64,000 nt of DNA. Origin: Eopsaltria australis. Lineage: Eukaryota > Chordata > Aves > Passeriformes > Petroicidae. The notes under the pieces were generated by a model. It was not told where the DNA came from. It did no database searches and saw only the letters and a list, made by a program, of their open reading frames with translations. The stretch's first letter is position 1. Every line of letters begins with the position of its first letter. Where the stretch lies: NCBI GenBank assembly GCA_034509425.1, contig JAVTVJ010000118.1:558001-622000 (forward strand), in the 5' to 3' direction. A program made the position numbers and the translations under genes. Shown in pieces: positions 40,237 through 49,581 of this stretch.

Positions 40237-40271
40237 TTTTTTTTTCTTTTTCTTTTTTTTTTTTTTTTTTT
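40237..40271. repeat. Poly-T tract
   Basis: 35 bp of T interrupted by two C. It could be the reversed tail of an old minus-strand retroposon, but no body is recognised to the right. Confidence 0.9.
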
Positions 40272-42451
40272 GCTAAACCTGGGGTTTAGGGGCTTTTATT
40301 TCAAAAGGAAGGATTTGCATGGTTTGATGATCTCAGCTAACACACAGATAATGGGGATTTGAGTAGGTGCCTGCTTGCTTCAAGTCACAATTTATCAGTT
40401 TAGGCTTTAACTTGTCTTAGTGGAATTGTGGCCAGATAACTCTCCCTTGAATCTGTGTGATCCTATGTTTGGATATATTTCCGGGAATAGGAGACCAGTA
40501 TTGATTTTGACAGATACTATTTGATGTTTGACTGACAAAGGTGTGTATGTTATAACTTCTGCTATTTGCCCGAATCTTTATTTGCTCATTTTGAGTCACT
40601 GCATAACTGACTTTTGCAATTAGTCACTAAATTAGCAGTTGGTACAAAATGCAATGGAATAAAGTTACCCTCTTTCTTTCTATGCTAATACATAAGGCAA
40701 TTAATGTATTTTTACTTCATCATTCTTTTTCATGGAGGCTTCTTAGGACTGGAATATTAAAAAAAAGGTAGTAATTTAACTATTATCTACTACTTCTAAG
40801 AGTAATGAACTGTAATTATCACTGAAGTAGCAACTAATTGTAAAATCCTAGGAAATCAAATGGAGAAACAGTGGTAAAGTAATTATGATTTCCATTTAAT
40901 TCAGCATTTATATATACAAGAGAACAGATGTTGTAGAAACTCTGAACCCTTATAGCATTCTTCTTTTTTACTCTTTTTAGCTTACTGTACTTCTGTATAA
41001 TTTTAGAACAGACTATCAGAATCTTCTGATCACTAATTTATTACACATGACTGTGCACCAGCTTGTTCAGCCTAGCAGATCAAGTATCTGCCTCATAGCA
41101 GATGTAGTAAAATGAAATCCAGCAGATATTATTCTTTTGATTAACGAGCCTTAATCAAAAGGTCTAGTCAGTGTAGTCCTTAAGGCAAGTGCATATGGAT
41201 CATTGTTTAATCACCTTTCTGTCTGTTTGAGCTGAGGATTACATAGGTTGCATAAGTCATGGAGAAAGAAGATGTCCAGAATATATCTTCCTTTCTCTCT
41301 TGCCTGCAGTCTGGTGCAGTTCCAAGTGACACCAGAGCAATTTGAGTGATTCTGTAAAGGCTCAATGGTCTTCTAAGGGTTGCTCCATCAAGAGGACTGA
41401 AGGATGCCCTGATCTTTCTCCCCTCTGCCTGTTTTACTGATACCCTGCCAAAAGGCAGAGTCTTGAAAGGCAATGAATTCCCCAACGATCCACCTCAAGG
41501 ACATCTTTGTGCACTGTGGCTTTCGGTGTGTGTGTGTAAGGATGTCTGACATGCCTGGTCCTAGTTTTAGACTTCTGTTAGAAAATGTGTGTGCATTTAG
41601 ATGCCATGACTCAGACATTCTGCCAGCTTAGTCAGTTTGTCGTCATTGCATTCACCACAGCAATGTTGATAAAAGCATTTAAGTACTGCTTCATGAGATC
41701 CAGCTCTGTACAGCCTTACATTCCCAAATATTACCTGTATCATTTGAAATCATTGCATGATAATGTTCACATCTTGAGAACAGTTTGTCATATTTGGAGT
41801 ACTTCAGAATTTTTTCTTTGTTTTTATACTGTCTTCTCATAAATTTCTCTTCATCTTACAACCTCATATTTTGTGCCAGTTCTTCTGAAGGTGGTTTTTA
41901 CATGCCAGTGTTGCTTTGAGTTAGGTATTCCAGTGTTATATGGGGTTATTAAGTAGTATTTTTTATTCTGGACATCCTGGTCTTCCTGCAGGTGCCCATT
42001 TAAAACTGCTTAGGGAAGAACTATTAAAAACATTAGAAATAAATTTCAATGCCAATAGTTTGGGTGTGAATATTACTTTTATCTCTCAAAGTGCAGCAGT
42101 CTAGCTGCTTATTTTGAAAAGCATGTCTTTATCAGTTGTCTATACTGTAAATTAAAGGCAGTCTATTTGTGATTGACTTCATACCTGAAGATGCTGATTT
42201 TCAAAAGTAGGGTTGTTTCTTTCTAACCTAAATGCTGGGTCATATTTTCCCCTGTTGCAACTCTTTCACTCCTACCATATAATCAGATCCTGGGGTCTGG
42301 TCTGTCTCTGCTTGGCACAGCTCAGTAAAGAGACAGAGCAGTTCTTCTGTCTTTAGTGTATATTAAATTCTCTGGGCCCAGGAGGATTTCCATGGCAGCT
42401 GGAATTCAGCTAATGAGAGAAAGCCCTTTTCTCCACTTCCTGTGCTGTGCT
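40272..42451. other. AT-rich DNA with an 11-bp perfect hairpin
   Basis: No gene is recognised. The inverted repeat at 41134-41161 is listed separately. Confidence 0.5.
41134..41161. repeat. Perfect 11-bp inverted repeat, 6-nt spacer
   Basis: CTTTTGATTAA (41134-41144), spacer CGAGCC, then TTAATCAAAAG (41151-41161). An AT-rich stem with a GC loop. Confidence 0.9.
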
Positions 42452-42524
42452 CCCCCTGCAGCTGATGCAGACTTATCTTATACGTAAACTGTATTACACC
42501 AAAAAAAACTCCAGCAACTGAGTG
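42452..42524. repeat. Unidentified repeat, copy A
   Basis: Shares CCCCTGCAGCTG, GACTTATCTT, ACTGTATTACAC, a run of 8-9 A, and CTCCAGCAACTGAGTG, in the same order and orientation, with copy B at 43947-44026. Copy A is shorter by about 7 bp in the middle. Weaker similarity continues for about 25 bp on each side. It is either a short interspersed repeat I cannot name or a local duplication. Confidence 0.6.
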
Positions 42525-43946
42525 ATCCCACATTAAGCTGCTTTGCATTTGATTCACCAGTTCAAAATAATTCCTGTGTTTGGTAATTTATTAGAAACAA
42601 TGAAAGGAGATAAATAAGGTTTAGTTAACAAATTAAAATGAGCAAAAGTTTCAGATTCTGAAACAGTGCTAAATTTTTGGTATCAAGATTTTTGTCCTTC
42701 CCTCGTCACAACTTCAAACCTTCAAAATTTCCCATTGCAATGATGAGCACTGAACTAAGCCTCATCCCACTAAATTCAAATTAACATTTTAAGAAATAGT
42801 TGATGCACTGACAAAGAGCATCCAACACTTAATTTACTATGTCTATGAAAAAAAAGGTGATATTTTTACATAATGTACTATTTGTAACTGGTATTACACT
42901 GTGGTGGGTTTTTCTGCACATTTATAGGAACTCTCAGAGCTTTTTGGCTACATAAACTGGCTCACAACACATTCTAATATTACATCTTTGTCTTAAGTAG
43001 CAGTAGGAGGCAGGACTTTTAGTTAGAATCCAACACCCGGGGTTCTCACAAGTGCCTGCTGACTACTTTTGCCAAGTCAAGAGCAGAACAGAAGAACAGA
43101 ATGAACCATACTGAAGATCTTCCTGATCAATGCTACCAGTAATGGAAGTCCAGCTAAAGTTATGCTGCCTTGATTTTGCTTTAGTGAACGGGGCAACACC
43201 ATGCTTGAGACATGAGGCTAGATGGAGGGCTGGTGTGTTTGCCCTTTGTGCCTGGGAGGTGCTTGGTATATGATAACGACTGTGGCAGGCATCCACAGTG
43301 AGCAGCAAGGTCAGAGCTACTTTGGTATTTCTGTGTCTGCTGGTGTCACTCATAACTCCAAGGGGTTTGATAAGAGGAATATGTGACCATTACTGCTGAT
43401 AACCAATGCTCACATAACATAAAACTGCCAATGGTTTGGTGTACTTGTGGCCATTTTACTTTTAACTCAGATTAATTCAATAAGAATCCTTTGAAACTAT
43501 TGCAGTCCCTACCATGACTCTGGTCTGGCTTCTACAGGTCTTTGCTCCCAGTGATGTCTGAACTTACCCCTGGCACCACCTTCTCTGGTTGCCCTTATCT
43601 CCACTGGTTCCACTGAGCAGACTATAAAAGTTTCCTCTGTCAGGGAGAGAATGTCCTTTCACTTCCCCAAACACCATATGACTTTCTCACGCACATACAT
43701 GCACTTGGGTTAGAGATGGGAAACCTGATTTTCAGAGGAAGGTGTTAAACCCAGCACCTATCTTTTCTTGCATCCCAGATGGCAATTCCTCTTCCTGACA
43801 TCTAGCTGTGTCTTTGGATGCTGACTACCTTCAAAACCACTTCAGATATAGACCCTCTTTTTTCCTCTTGTGCTCTCAGAATACTCTAGGGAGTGAAGTG
43901 CAGGACCTAGTGTCTGAATCCACTGCATGTGACAGCACCACTGCAC
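42525..43946. other. DNA between the two copies of the unidentified repeat
   Basis: No gene is recognised. The 96-codon minus-strand frame at 43063-43353 has no recognisable domain. Confidence 0.4.
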
Positions 43947-44026
43947 CCCCTGCAGCTGGTGCTGACTTATCTTGGTCTGGACAACAAAAACTGTATTACA
44001 CAAAAAAAAACTCCAGCAACTGAGTG
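43947..44026. repeat. Unidentified repeat, copy B
   Basis: Second direct copy of the element at 42452-42524, about 1.5 kb away. Differences are scattered substitutions plus a 7-bp length difference around GGTCTGGACAACAA, so the two are diverged and not recent. Minus-strand frames across both copies read the related strings GVFFGVIQF and GVFFCVIQF, which simply reflects the shared DNA. Confidence 0.6.
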
Positions 44027-45532
44027 TGGGTTGATCACAAAGTACATTCTCAAAGGTGGAAAGTGAATGGAATAATAGAATTGGGGCTGTCTGTGACACT
44101 GGATTAAAAAAAAGGTAGCCCACACCCCACGCTGATAATAGGCAATCAATTTTAATTGTTTCATTTTCTTGCTAATACTAGAGATCAGTTTTCATCCTAT
44201 ACAACCAGCTCATTTTGATGCCACATTCTGCTGGGTTTTCAGTAAAATGCAGTACCCATCCAATCCTGTGAGTTGTGCATGCTGTTTGTGAAAAAGTGTC
44301 TGCAATTCCAGAAAAGTTATGCAACTGTTTTATCTTTATAATGTTTGAGTTCTTACAGAATCTTTCACTTTTTTCCCATGTGAAACTCTGAAACTGTCCT
44401 AAGAATCCCCTCCTTAAAGACCTGAAATCAAATATAGGGGTTTTGTGTGACTCCTTTATAATCCTTACTAATTTTGTAAGTTTTGAACTTTTTACTACAT
44501 CCTCTTCACCAGGGTATTTTACCCCTAATATTCTAATTACTTTGGAAAAGTACATTTATGTTTCTTTTGAATGCATCCTGGAGAGCATTCTCCTAGATTT
44601 AATGTAGTAAAAGTTCTTCACATACCGCATACTCATTTCAAGTGACATGTGTCCCCTGAGCAATGCTCGGGGAACAGAGGACAAGCATTCCTGTTAAGTG
44701 CCCTTAATGCACCTCACTCTCTGCATTGCAGCTGCTTCAAGGTGTTGTGCAAGTGGGCAGTATTAGACCATCACTGGGGCATCACTCACTTGTCTCCACA
44801 TTGGCTAGAGAGGATGGTTGGTCTTACCCTTATGCAACATGTTATATTGATCCCTGGAGATGATTGGTGTTGTACACTAAAGTAGATAATTGGATTCTTC
44901 CTCCTGAGGCTGAGGACATGGACCAGTCAAGAGTAAAGCTGGACCTGAACAAAGTGCAGTAGTGGTTTCAATCAAGTTTTCCCTCCATCCATGCCATGCT
45001 TCTGATCTAGACAGTGCCAATCTTATGCAAACTCCTTTCTTTGTTGGAGTTGTGAGAAAAATCATTATTGTCTTTAAATAGGAAAACAAATAAATGCATA
45101 TTTCAAATCTTTTCTTTCCCTGTGACATACTCACTGCTGGAGCTTATCATAAGTTAAAAGGAAATATATTTTTGGAAGCCTTTAATTAAAACCCTGGAAA
45201 CATATTGTAACTTTTTTTCTGTAACTCAGTTCCATAAGATTACTTGTACAGCTAAGGACTTTTATGGATAGTGACTAATTTTTATATTGGTAGATAAAAC
45301 CATTGCAGAAGCAAATTGACGATATTGGGACTTTACTTCAGGCATCAGATTTGCCTGATTGCTCCCGAAGATGAAAAGACAGATTTCCATTAAGAGCGGA
45401 ACAGACCGACTAACAGGGTTCTGAACTGACATTAAGTTAGAAGCCTTCTCCACTTTGGAGAAGATTAGCTGGTACCAATTTGCAGGCTTGCACTTCTCTG
45501 CTTTTTTCTCTTCTTTTTTTTAATTTAAGAAA
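44027..45532. other. Unremarkable DNA
   Basis: No exon or known repeat is recognised. The 125-codon minus-strand frame at 44178-44555 shows no family resemblance. Confidence 0.45.
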
Positions 45533-45591
45533 TTTGGAACTAGATGTCATTCAAGGTCCCTTCCAACCCAAACAATTCTATAATTCTATGA
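45533..45591 (+). mobile_element. CR1 LINE 3'-tail fragment
   Basis: GGAACTAGATGTCATTCAAG, then GTCCCTTCCAACCCAAACAA and terminal TTCTATAATTCTATGA. This is the diagnostic 3' tail of a bird CR1 with its 8-bp-type terminal repeat (ATTCTATG). Only about 60 bp remain, so it is extremely 5'-truncated and non-coding. Confidence 0.85.
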
Positions 45592-45707
45592 AAGGTGTCA
45601 TTCAAAGAGCAATGGCTCTTCAGATTTGAGATTTTTGATTTTGCCTTTTCTTTGTTTATTTTAATGAAAGCCACCAAGGGGCAGCAGATAGCAGCTGATC
45701 TCGTTTA

Positions 45708-45738
<31 letters not shown>

Positions 45739-46039
45739 CATTTTTTTTTCTTTGAAGTTGCATTTGGAGTCCAGTGTTATCTTGCATGAGGAACTCAGTT
45801 TCAGGAATGAGGAAACCACTCTCCCTAAAGAAGGGAAAGCAGACAATGAACTGAGGCTAGGGATGATTAAACGTTTACCACTGAAACAAATAAAGCTTTG
45901 CTACAAAACATTTCCATAGCCTAGGGATCCACACATTTATTTTTATTCCTTCCAACAGACAGGCACTTGCCTGTAATGTAAACGGTGGACTGTATTTTAC
46001 TTCCTGCTTATGTCATTATGTAATTTTCCTTTTAATCTG
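45592..46039. other. Flank upstream of the candidate promoter
   Basis: AT-rich sequence containing the (AAACA)n repeat at 45707-45750. No exon is recognised. Confidence 0.5.
45707..45750. repeat. (AAACA)n simple repeat followed by poly-T
   Basis: Seven or so AAAAC/AAACA units, immediately followed by a T9 run. Confidence 0.9.
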
Positions 46040-46430
46040 ACATGAGGAAATCGGTGCTTCTGGAGACGGGATATTGCCACTTTACCGGGCGGCTGTCGAG
46101 CGTTCCTGCATCACTCTGATGTCGCAGTAATTTCAGCTGGGCATTTACATATCCTTGCCGAAGTCCTGGGAGTCTGTTAAGCTTCGAGCAGACCCCGAGC
46201 AGTTACATGAGAATGGGAATAATCTCTTACACCGCAAATTGACTTCCCTCTTTGTAGCCCTAGACACTGTTTCCAGCTGCTTTCAGTCTTTTAAATCCTT
46301 GAAAGCTTTCCTAATCCTCGTGTAGGCAGCAGCCTTTATGTGCTCTGCCGCCCTCCCCTCGCTGCTGATTGGCGAGGCTGTTCCATGGCCCGGCTCAGCC
46401 AACTGCTCCATCCCTGCGCTGCGGTTTGAA
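46040..46430 (+). promoter_or_regulatory. Candidate promoter with inverted CCAAT box
   Basis: CpG density rises sharply from about 46050, and roughly 30 CpGs lie between 46051 and 46727. CTGATTGG at 46365-46372 is an inverted CCAAT box of the NF-Y type, within GC-rich sequence and about 290 bp upstream of the candidate start codons. CATTTACATATCC near 46142 resembles an octamer/POU-type site. No strong TATA box sits at a fixed distance, which suits a CpG-type promoter. Direction is inferred from the donor site at 46689. The transcription start site is not visible from sequence and is assumed to lie around 46400-46450. Confidence 0.5.
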
Positions 46431-46688
46431 ATCAGAGCCTGGCGGACAGTTGCCTCCCCGCTGCCGACTTTTCATAGGCTGGCCAAAGAAGGTTGGGAAA
46501 CTTGACATTGTCTTAGGACTCCCCCCAGCAAAGAATAAAAAGGGGGGGAAAAATAATAGACAGGGAAGAGGAGGGAGGGAAACTTGCTTACGGTGGGAAA
46601 CTTGATGGATTTCTGCCCTGCCGACAGCAGCGCGGAGTGAGCAGCCCTGGCCGGCTGGATGGATGATGGGAATCTCACCATGAGGCAG
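46431..46688 (+). CDS. Candidate first exon with short N-terminal coding segment
   Basis: The segment ends at CAG|GTAAGG, a near-perfect donor at 46689. In the frame that meets the donor in phase 0, ATG at 46659 opens MDDGNLTMRQ. The second ATG (46680, context ACCATGA) has the better Kozak context and would give only MRQ before the intron. An in-frame TGA at 46638-46640 prevents extension upstream. That TGA ends a small upstream ORF in the same frame (46605-46640, MDFCPADSSAE), which could dampen translation. Known 5' exons of large vertebrate genes often have this shape: CpG-rich leader, a few codons, long first intron. I do not recognise the peptide and no partner exon is identified, so the gene is not named. 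The coding interpretation is less certain than the exon: it may be an untranslated leader. The left edge is an estimate. Confidence 0.4.
46605..46640 (+). other. Upstream ORF in the candidate first exon
   Basis: ATG at 46605 in context TTGATGG opens eleven codons (MDFCPADSSAE) before TGA. It ends 18 nt before the next in-frame ATG at 46659, a geometry that allows reinitiation or leaky scanning if the exon is real. Confidence 0.35.
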
Positions 46689-48180
46689 GTAAGGAGCCAC
46701 TGCCCGCCGGCTCCGGCTGCTACCGCTCCCAACCCCTGCCCATCTCCACTGTCTTTTCTCCCCCCCCCCCCCCCCCCCTTTATTTTTTTTTTCTTATAAT
46801 TGTAAATTTCTGGGGTGGAAAAAAAATAATTCTTATTTTACCCCCCTGATTCTCCCGGTAGGCAGGGATGCCATGCAAGTCATGGTGCGTTTTGGATTTG
46901 TAGGGAGCATGGAAGCGGTTTGCGAGCTATGTAAATCAATTCCAGTTTGCCATGGTTTAAGTGCATTGTGTAGGCTGTCTCGCAGCCCGGTTTGTGACAT
47001 GCGAAAGGAAAGAACTCGCTGTGTTATAAGCCTAAATATGCCAATAATTCAGCCCAAGGATAATTTATTAAACAGCTCTGCATGAGTTCCTTGCCTGCCA
47101 GTGCTTTAATCTTCTGATTGTTTTAAAATGTAGTAGTTTCAAGCTGTCTTGCAGCTTCACAAAACTACTTTAAGATGGGTTTTCTAGGGATTTTTTTTTT
47201 TCTAAGATTATTCAAATGAGGGGCTTTTAAAAGACTTCTATTCACCTGAGGAGACAAAAAGAGCTTTTATTTTCATTCTCACAGTTGTAAGGCACAGTGA
47301 CAAAATGTTTTTGATTCTTGTTGTTCATAGTTTTACAGAAACAACGTACACTTAGAAGAGCCTTATGAGAGGAAGAAAAACTGGCTGTATCTTAAGACTG
47401 AATCAAAGATCAGTCCCAGTTTAAAAAGCCAGCCCGCTTCCTAAACTTGCTCATAATATGTTATTTTCTGGGTAGGCAATGGATAAATATGAGGAAATGA
47501 GAAGTTTTCTAGGTTTTCTGTGTGGGTGTCATTCATTCAGTTCTCAGGGGGACTTTTATAGTACATGTCCAGGAAATGCATGCGTGAGGATTTTGCACCT
47601 GTAGTGCAAATGGAACATTTGTTTTACGCTCGCTTTCTGAAACCATGGTGGGAAATCCCAGCTTCCTTGCCAGTTTTCCCTAAGTTACTGGAGGTGAGGA
47701 AGGGTGAAAAAAGAGAAAACATAGATGATAGGAAGAGGAAAGGTGTTTCTTGCTCCCACTAGCAAAATCACCACATTTTATCACTCTTTAAAAAGAGGGG
47801 ATTTTTTTTTGTCCTTGCAAAGCACACTGAAGGGCATTTTATACACTCAGGTTGGTCAGCTGGGTGCACGTAGTCATCAGAAATCATTATCACCACAAGA
47901 GGGTACTTTGGCACAGGGGGTTACCAATGAGGAGTGCGAAAGAAGAAATGCTACAGGACAATAATAAAGTGTAAAATGCTCTCTGGAACGTGCTCTTTAC
48001 TCTCCTGAAGTATTTCTACCGAAAGAATAGGCTTCATGGATAATGAAGATCCGTAAGTGGTGGGTTAAAAGAGCAAGGCGAATAAGTCTAATAGAGAATG
48101 GGGAGAGGGGGAGGGGGAATGCTAAGGCACACACGCACCCTCCAGAAGAGGAGGAGGGATTGGGGAGACATTCCATGCTA
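46689..48180 (+). other. Candidate start of a long first intron
   Basis: Starts with the donor GTAAGG. It includes a C19 homopolymer (46760-46778) followed by T-rich sequence; the rest is mixed composition with no exon recognised. The 70-codon frame at 46873-47085 has no domain. Confidence 0.35.
46760..46796. repeat. Poly-C tract then poly-T
   Basis: Nineteen consecutive C (46760-46778), then TTTATTTTTTTTTTCTT. The complementary strand carries G19, able to form a G-quadruplex. The exact length is prone to sequencing error. Confidence 0.9.
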
Positions 48181-48365
48181 GAAAGGTGCAGGCACAGGCG
48201 GGCTCGTTCTTGCCGGGCCCGTCCTGTCCCGTCCCGGGAGGTGCGCGCTCCCGCGGCAGCGCCGGGGCCGCGCTCCGAGGGGCTCCTGGGGGAGCGCCCG
48301 CTTGAGCCGCGGCCAGGGCTTGTTTAAACACCTGCCTCCGTGTGCGGTTTCTCTCTCCCGTGCCA
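48181..48365. promoter_or_regulatory. CpG island downstream of the candidate first exon
   Basis: I count 22 CpGs between 48199 and 48360, with GTGCGCGCTCCCGCGGCAGC and GGGGCCGCGCTCCGAGG. It could be an alternative promoter or an intragenic CpG island of the transcription unit that seems to start near 46.4 kb. Frames of 79-97 codons on both strands are open because of composition and resemble no protein family. No clear donor is seen immediately after it. Confidence 0.4.
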
Positions 48366-49501
48366 AGGGAACACTTTGGGAGTATTTCTCTGGGTTCGGT
48401 TGGTTTGCTGTGCACAAATATTTTCAGTTTGGCAGGGAAAGTCTGTGGGCACTGCTAGGGCCTGAGGTACAAAATCCGCAGAGCTGGATGTCAAGGTGGT
48501 GCTGAGCTACTGTGTACATCACCCCCTGTCAGCAGAACTCGTGTTCCAGTGGGAAATGAAGGTTGTGATGGGCTATGAAGTAACCGTGTAAAACGTTTAG
48601 GAAATCCATTACAGCAGGCATTTAGAGGCAGGCAAGTCATGTGCAGCTGGAGCCCTCATTCCTGCTTCTAGTTGGAAATTGTTAAAGGAAAGAGGAATAT
48701 GCAGAGGGTAACTACTCCATGGCCCTCCTATTCAGAGCAACAGAGAGCTCTTTTTTACCTTCTCTTCCACCTTATAATCATCTCCCCCTACCTGTCCTGC
48801 TGCTTTCTCTGCCCTTCCCTGGTGCTCCCTTCCTCATCCCTACCTCAGCTGGGAGGGAGTGGGTTAACTCCTTCCTCTTCTCAGACTTTGGGGGTGAGCG
48901 CTCCCACTTTGAGAGACTCTTGGTGGGATCTATAACTCAATTTGGTGTTGCAAAGTTAACCATCAAGTACAAAGACACATGGCAATGTACTGCAGGTGTT
49001 GGAATGAACCATGTACTATGCTGATGACAGATCTGACCCAAGGGCAACCCACAGCTACTGAACAATAGCACAGGGAAAGACAAATGCACTAATTTCCCCA
49101 GTGGAAGTGGAGGAATTGCTGTAGAAATGTAATATGCAGCCTGTTGATAAGATTCAACCTACCTTACTACTGTGCCAGTCCAGTGGTCTCCAGCAGATCA
49201 CAGGGGTTGGTGTAAATACTGCGTTGAGATTTGTAAATGAGACAGTATTAAGAAACATACGTTTTTAGCTGATCATTGAAAACCTCAGCATGAGGTTTCT
49301 TCTTGCTGTCCTGTTGAATAACCTCACAAAGAAAGTCCAGCAGCCAAAATAGGAACATCTCTATCCTATCTGGAAAACTATGTTGATCACAATGTACCAG
49401 TAAAAGTTTAAGAATCTACAGGAAATATACCCACTGGTGTGTGCTGTAAGACTAGTGTAGGGAAGCAGAAGTGCAATTTAAAAAATATTTAACATAGTTG
49501 C
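48366..49501. other. Unremarkable DNA
   Basis: Mixed composition; no exon or known transposon is recognised. A pyrimidine-rich stretch at 48760-48850 gives long plus-strand frames by composition. Confidence 0.45.
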
Positions 49502-49581
49502 AAAAAAAAAAAAAGAAAAAAAAAAAAGCCTTTGCAAGTCACACCATTTTTTTTCTATTTTTTTTTTTTTTTTTTTTTTTT
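49502..49581. repeat. Facing poly-A and poly-T tracts
   Basis: A13-G-A12 (49502-49527) is followed after about 19 nt by T8 (49547-49554) and T24 (49558-49581). The two arms are complementary and could form an A:T hairpin or cruciform. Confidence 0.9.

Noticed and set aside
48043..48417. Open frames of 79-97 codons over the 48.2-kb CpG island
   Set aside because: GC-rich DNA suppresses stop codons; frames are open on both strands with Ala/Arg/Pro-rich translations and no family resemblance.
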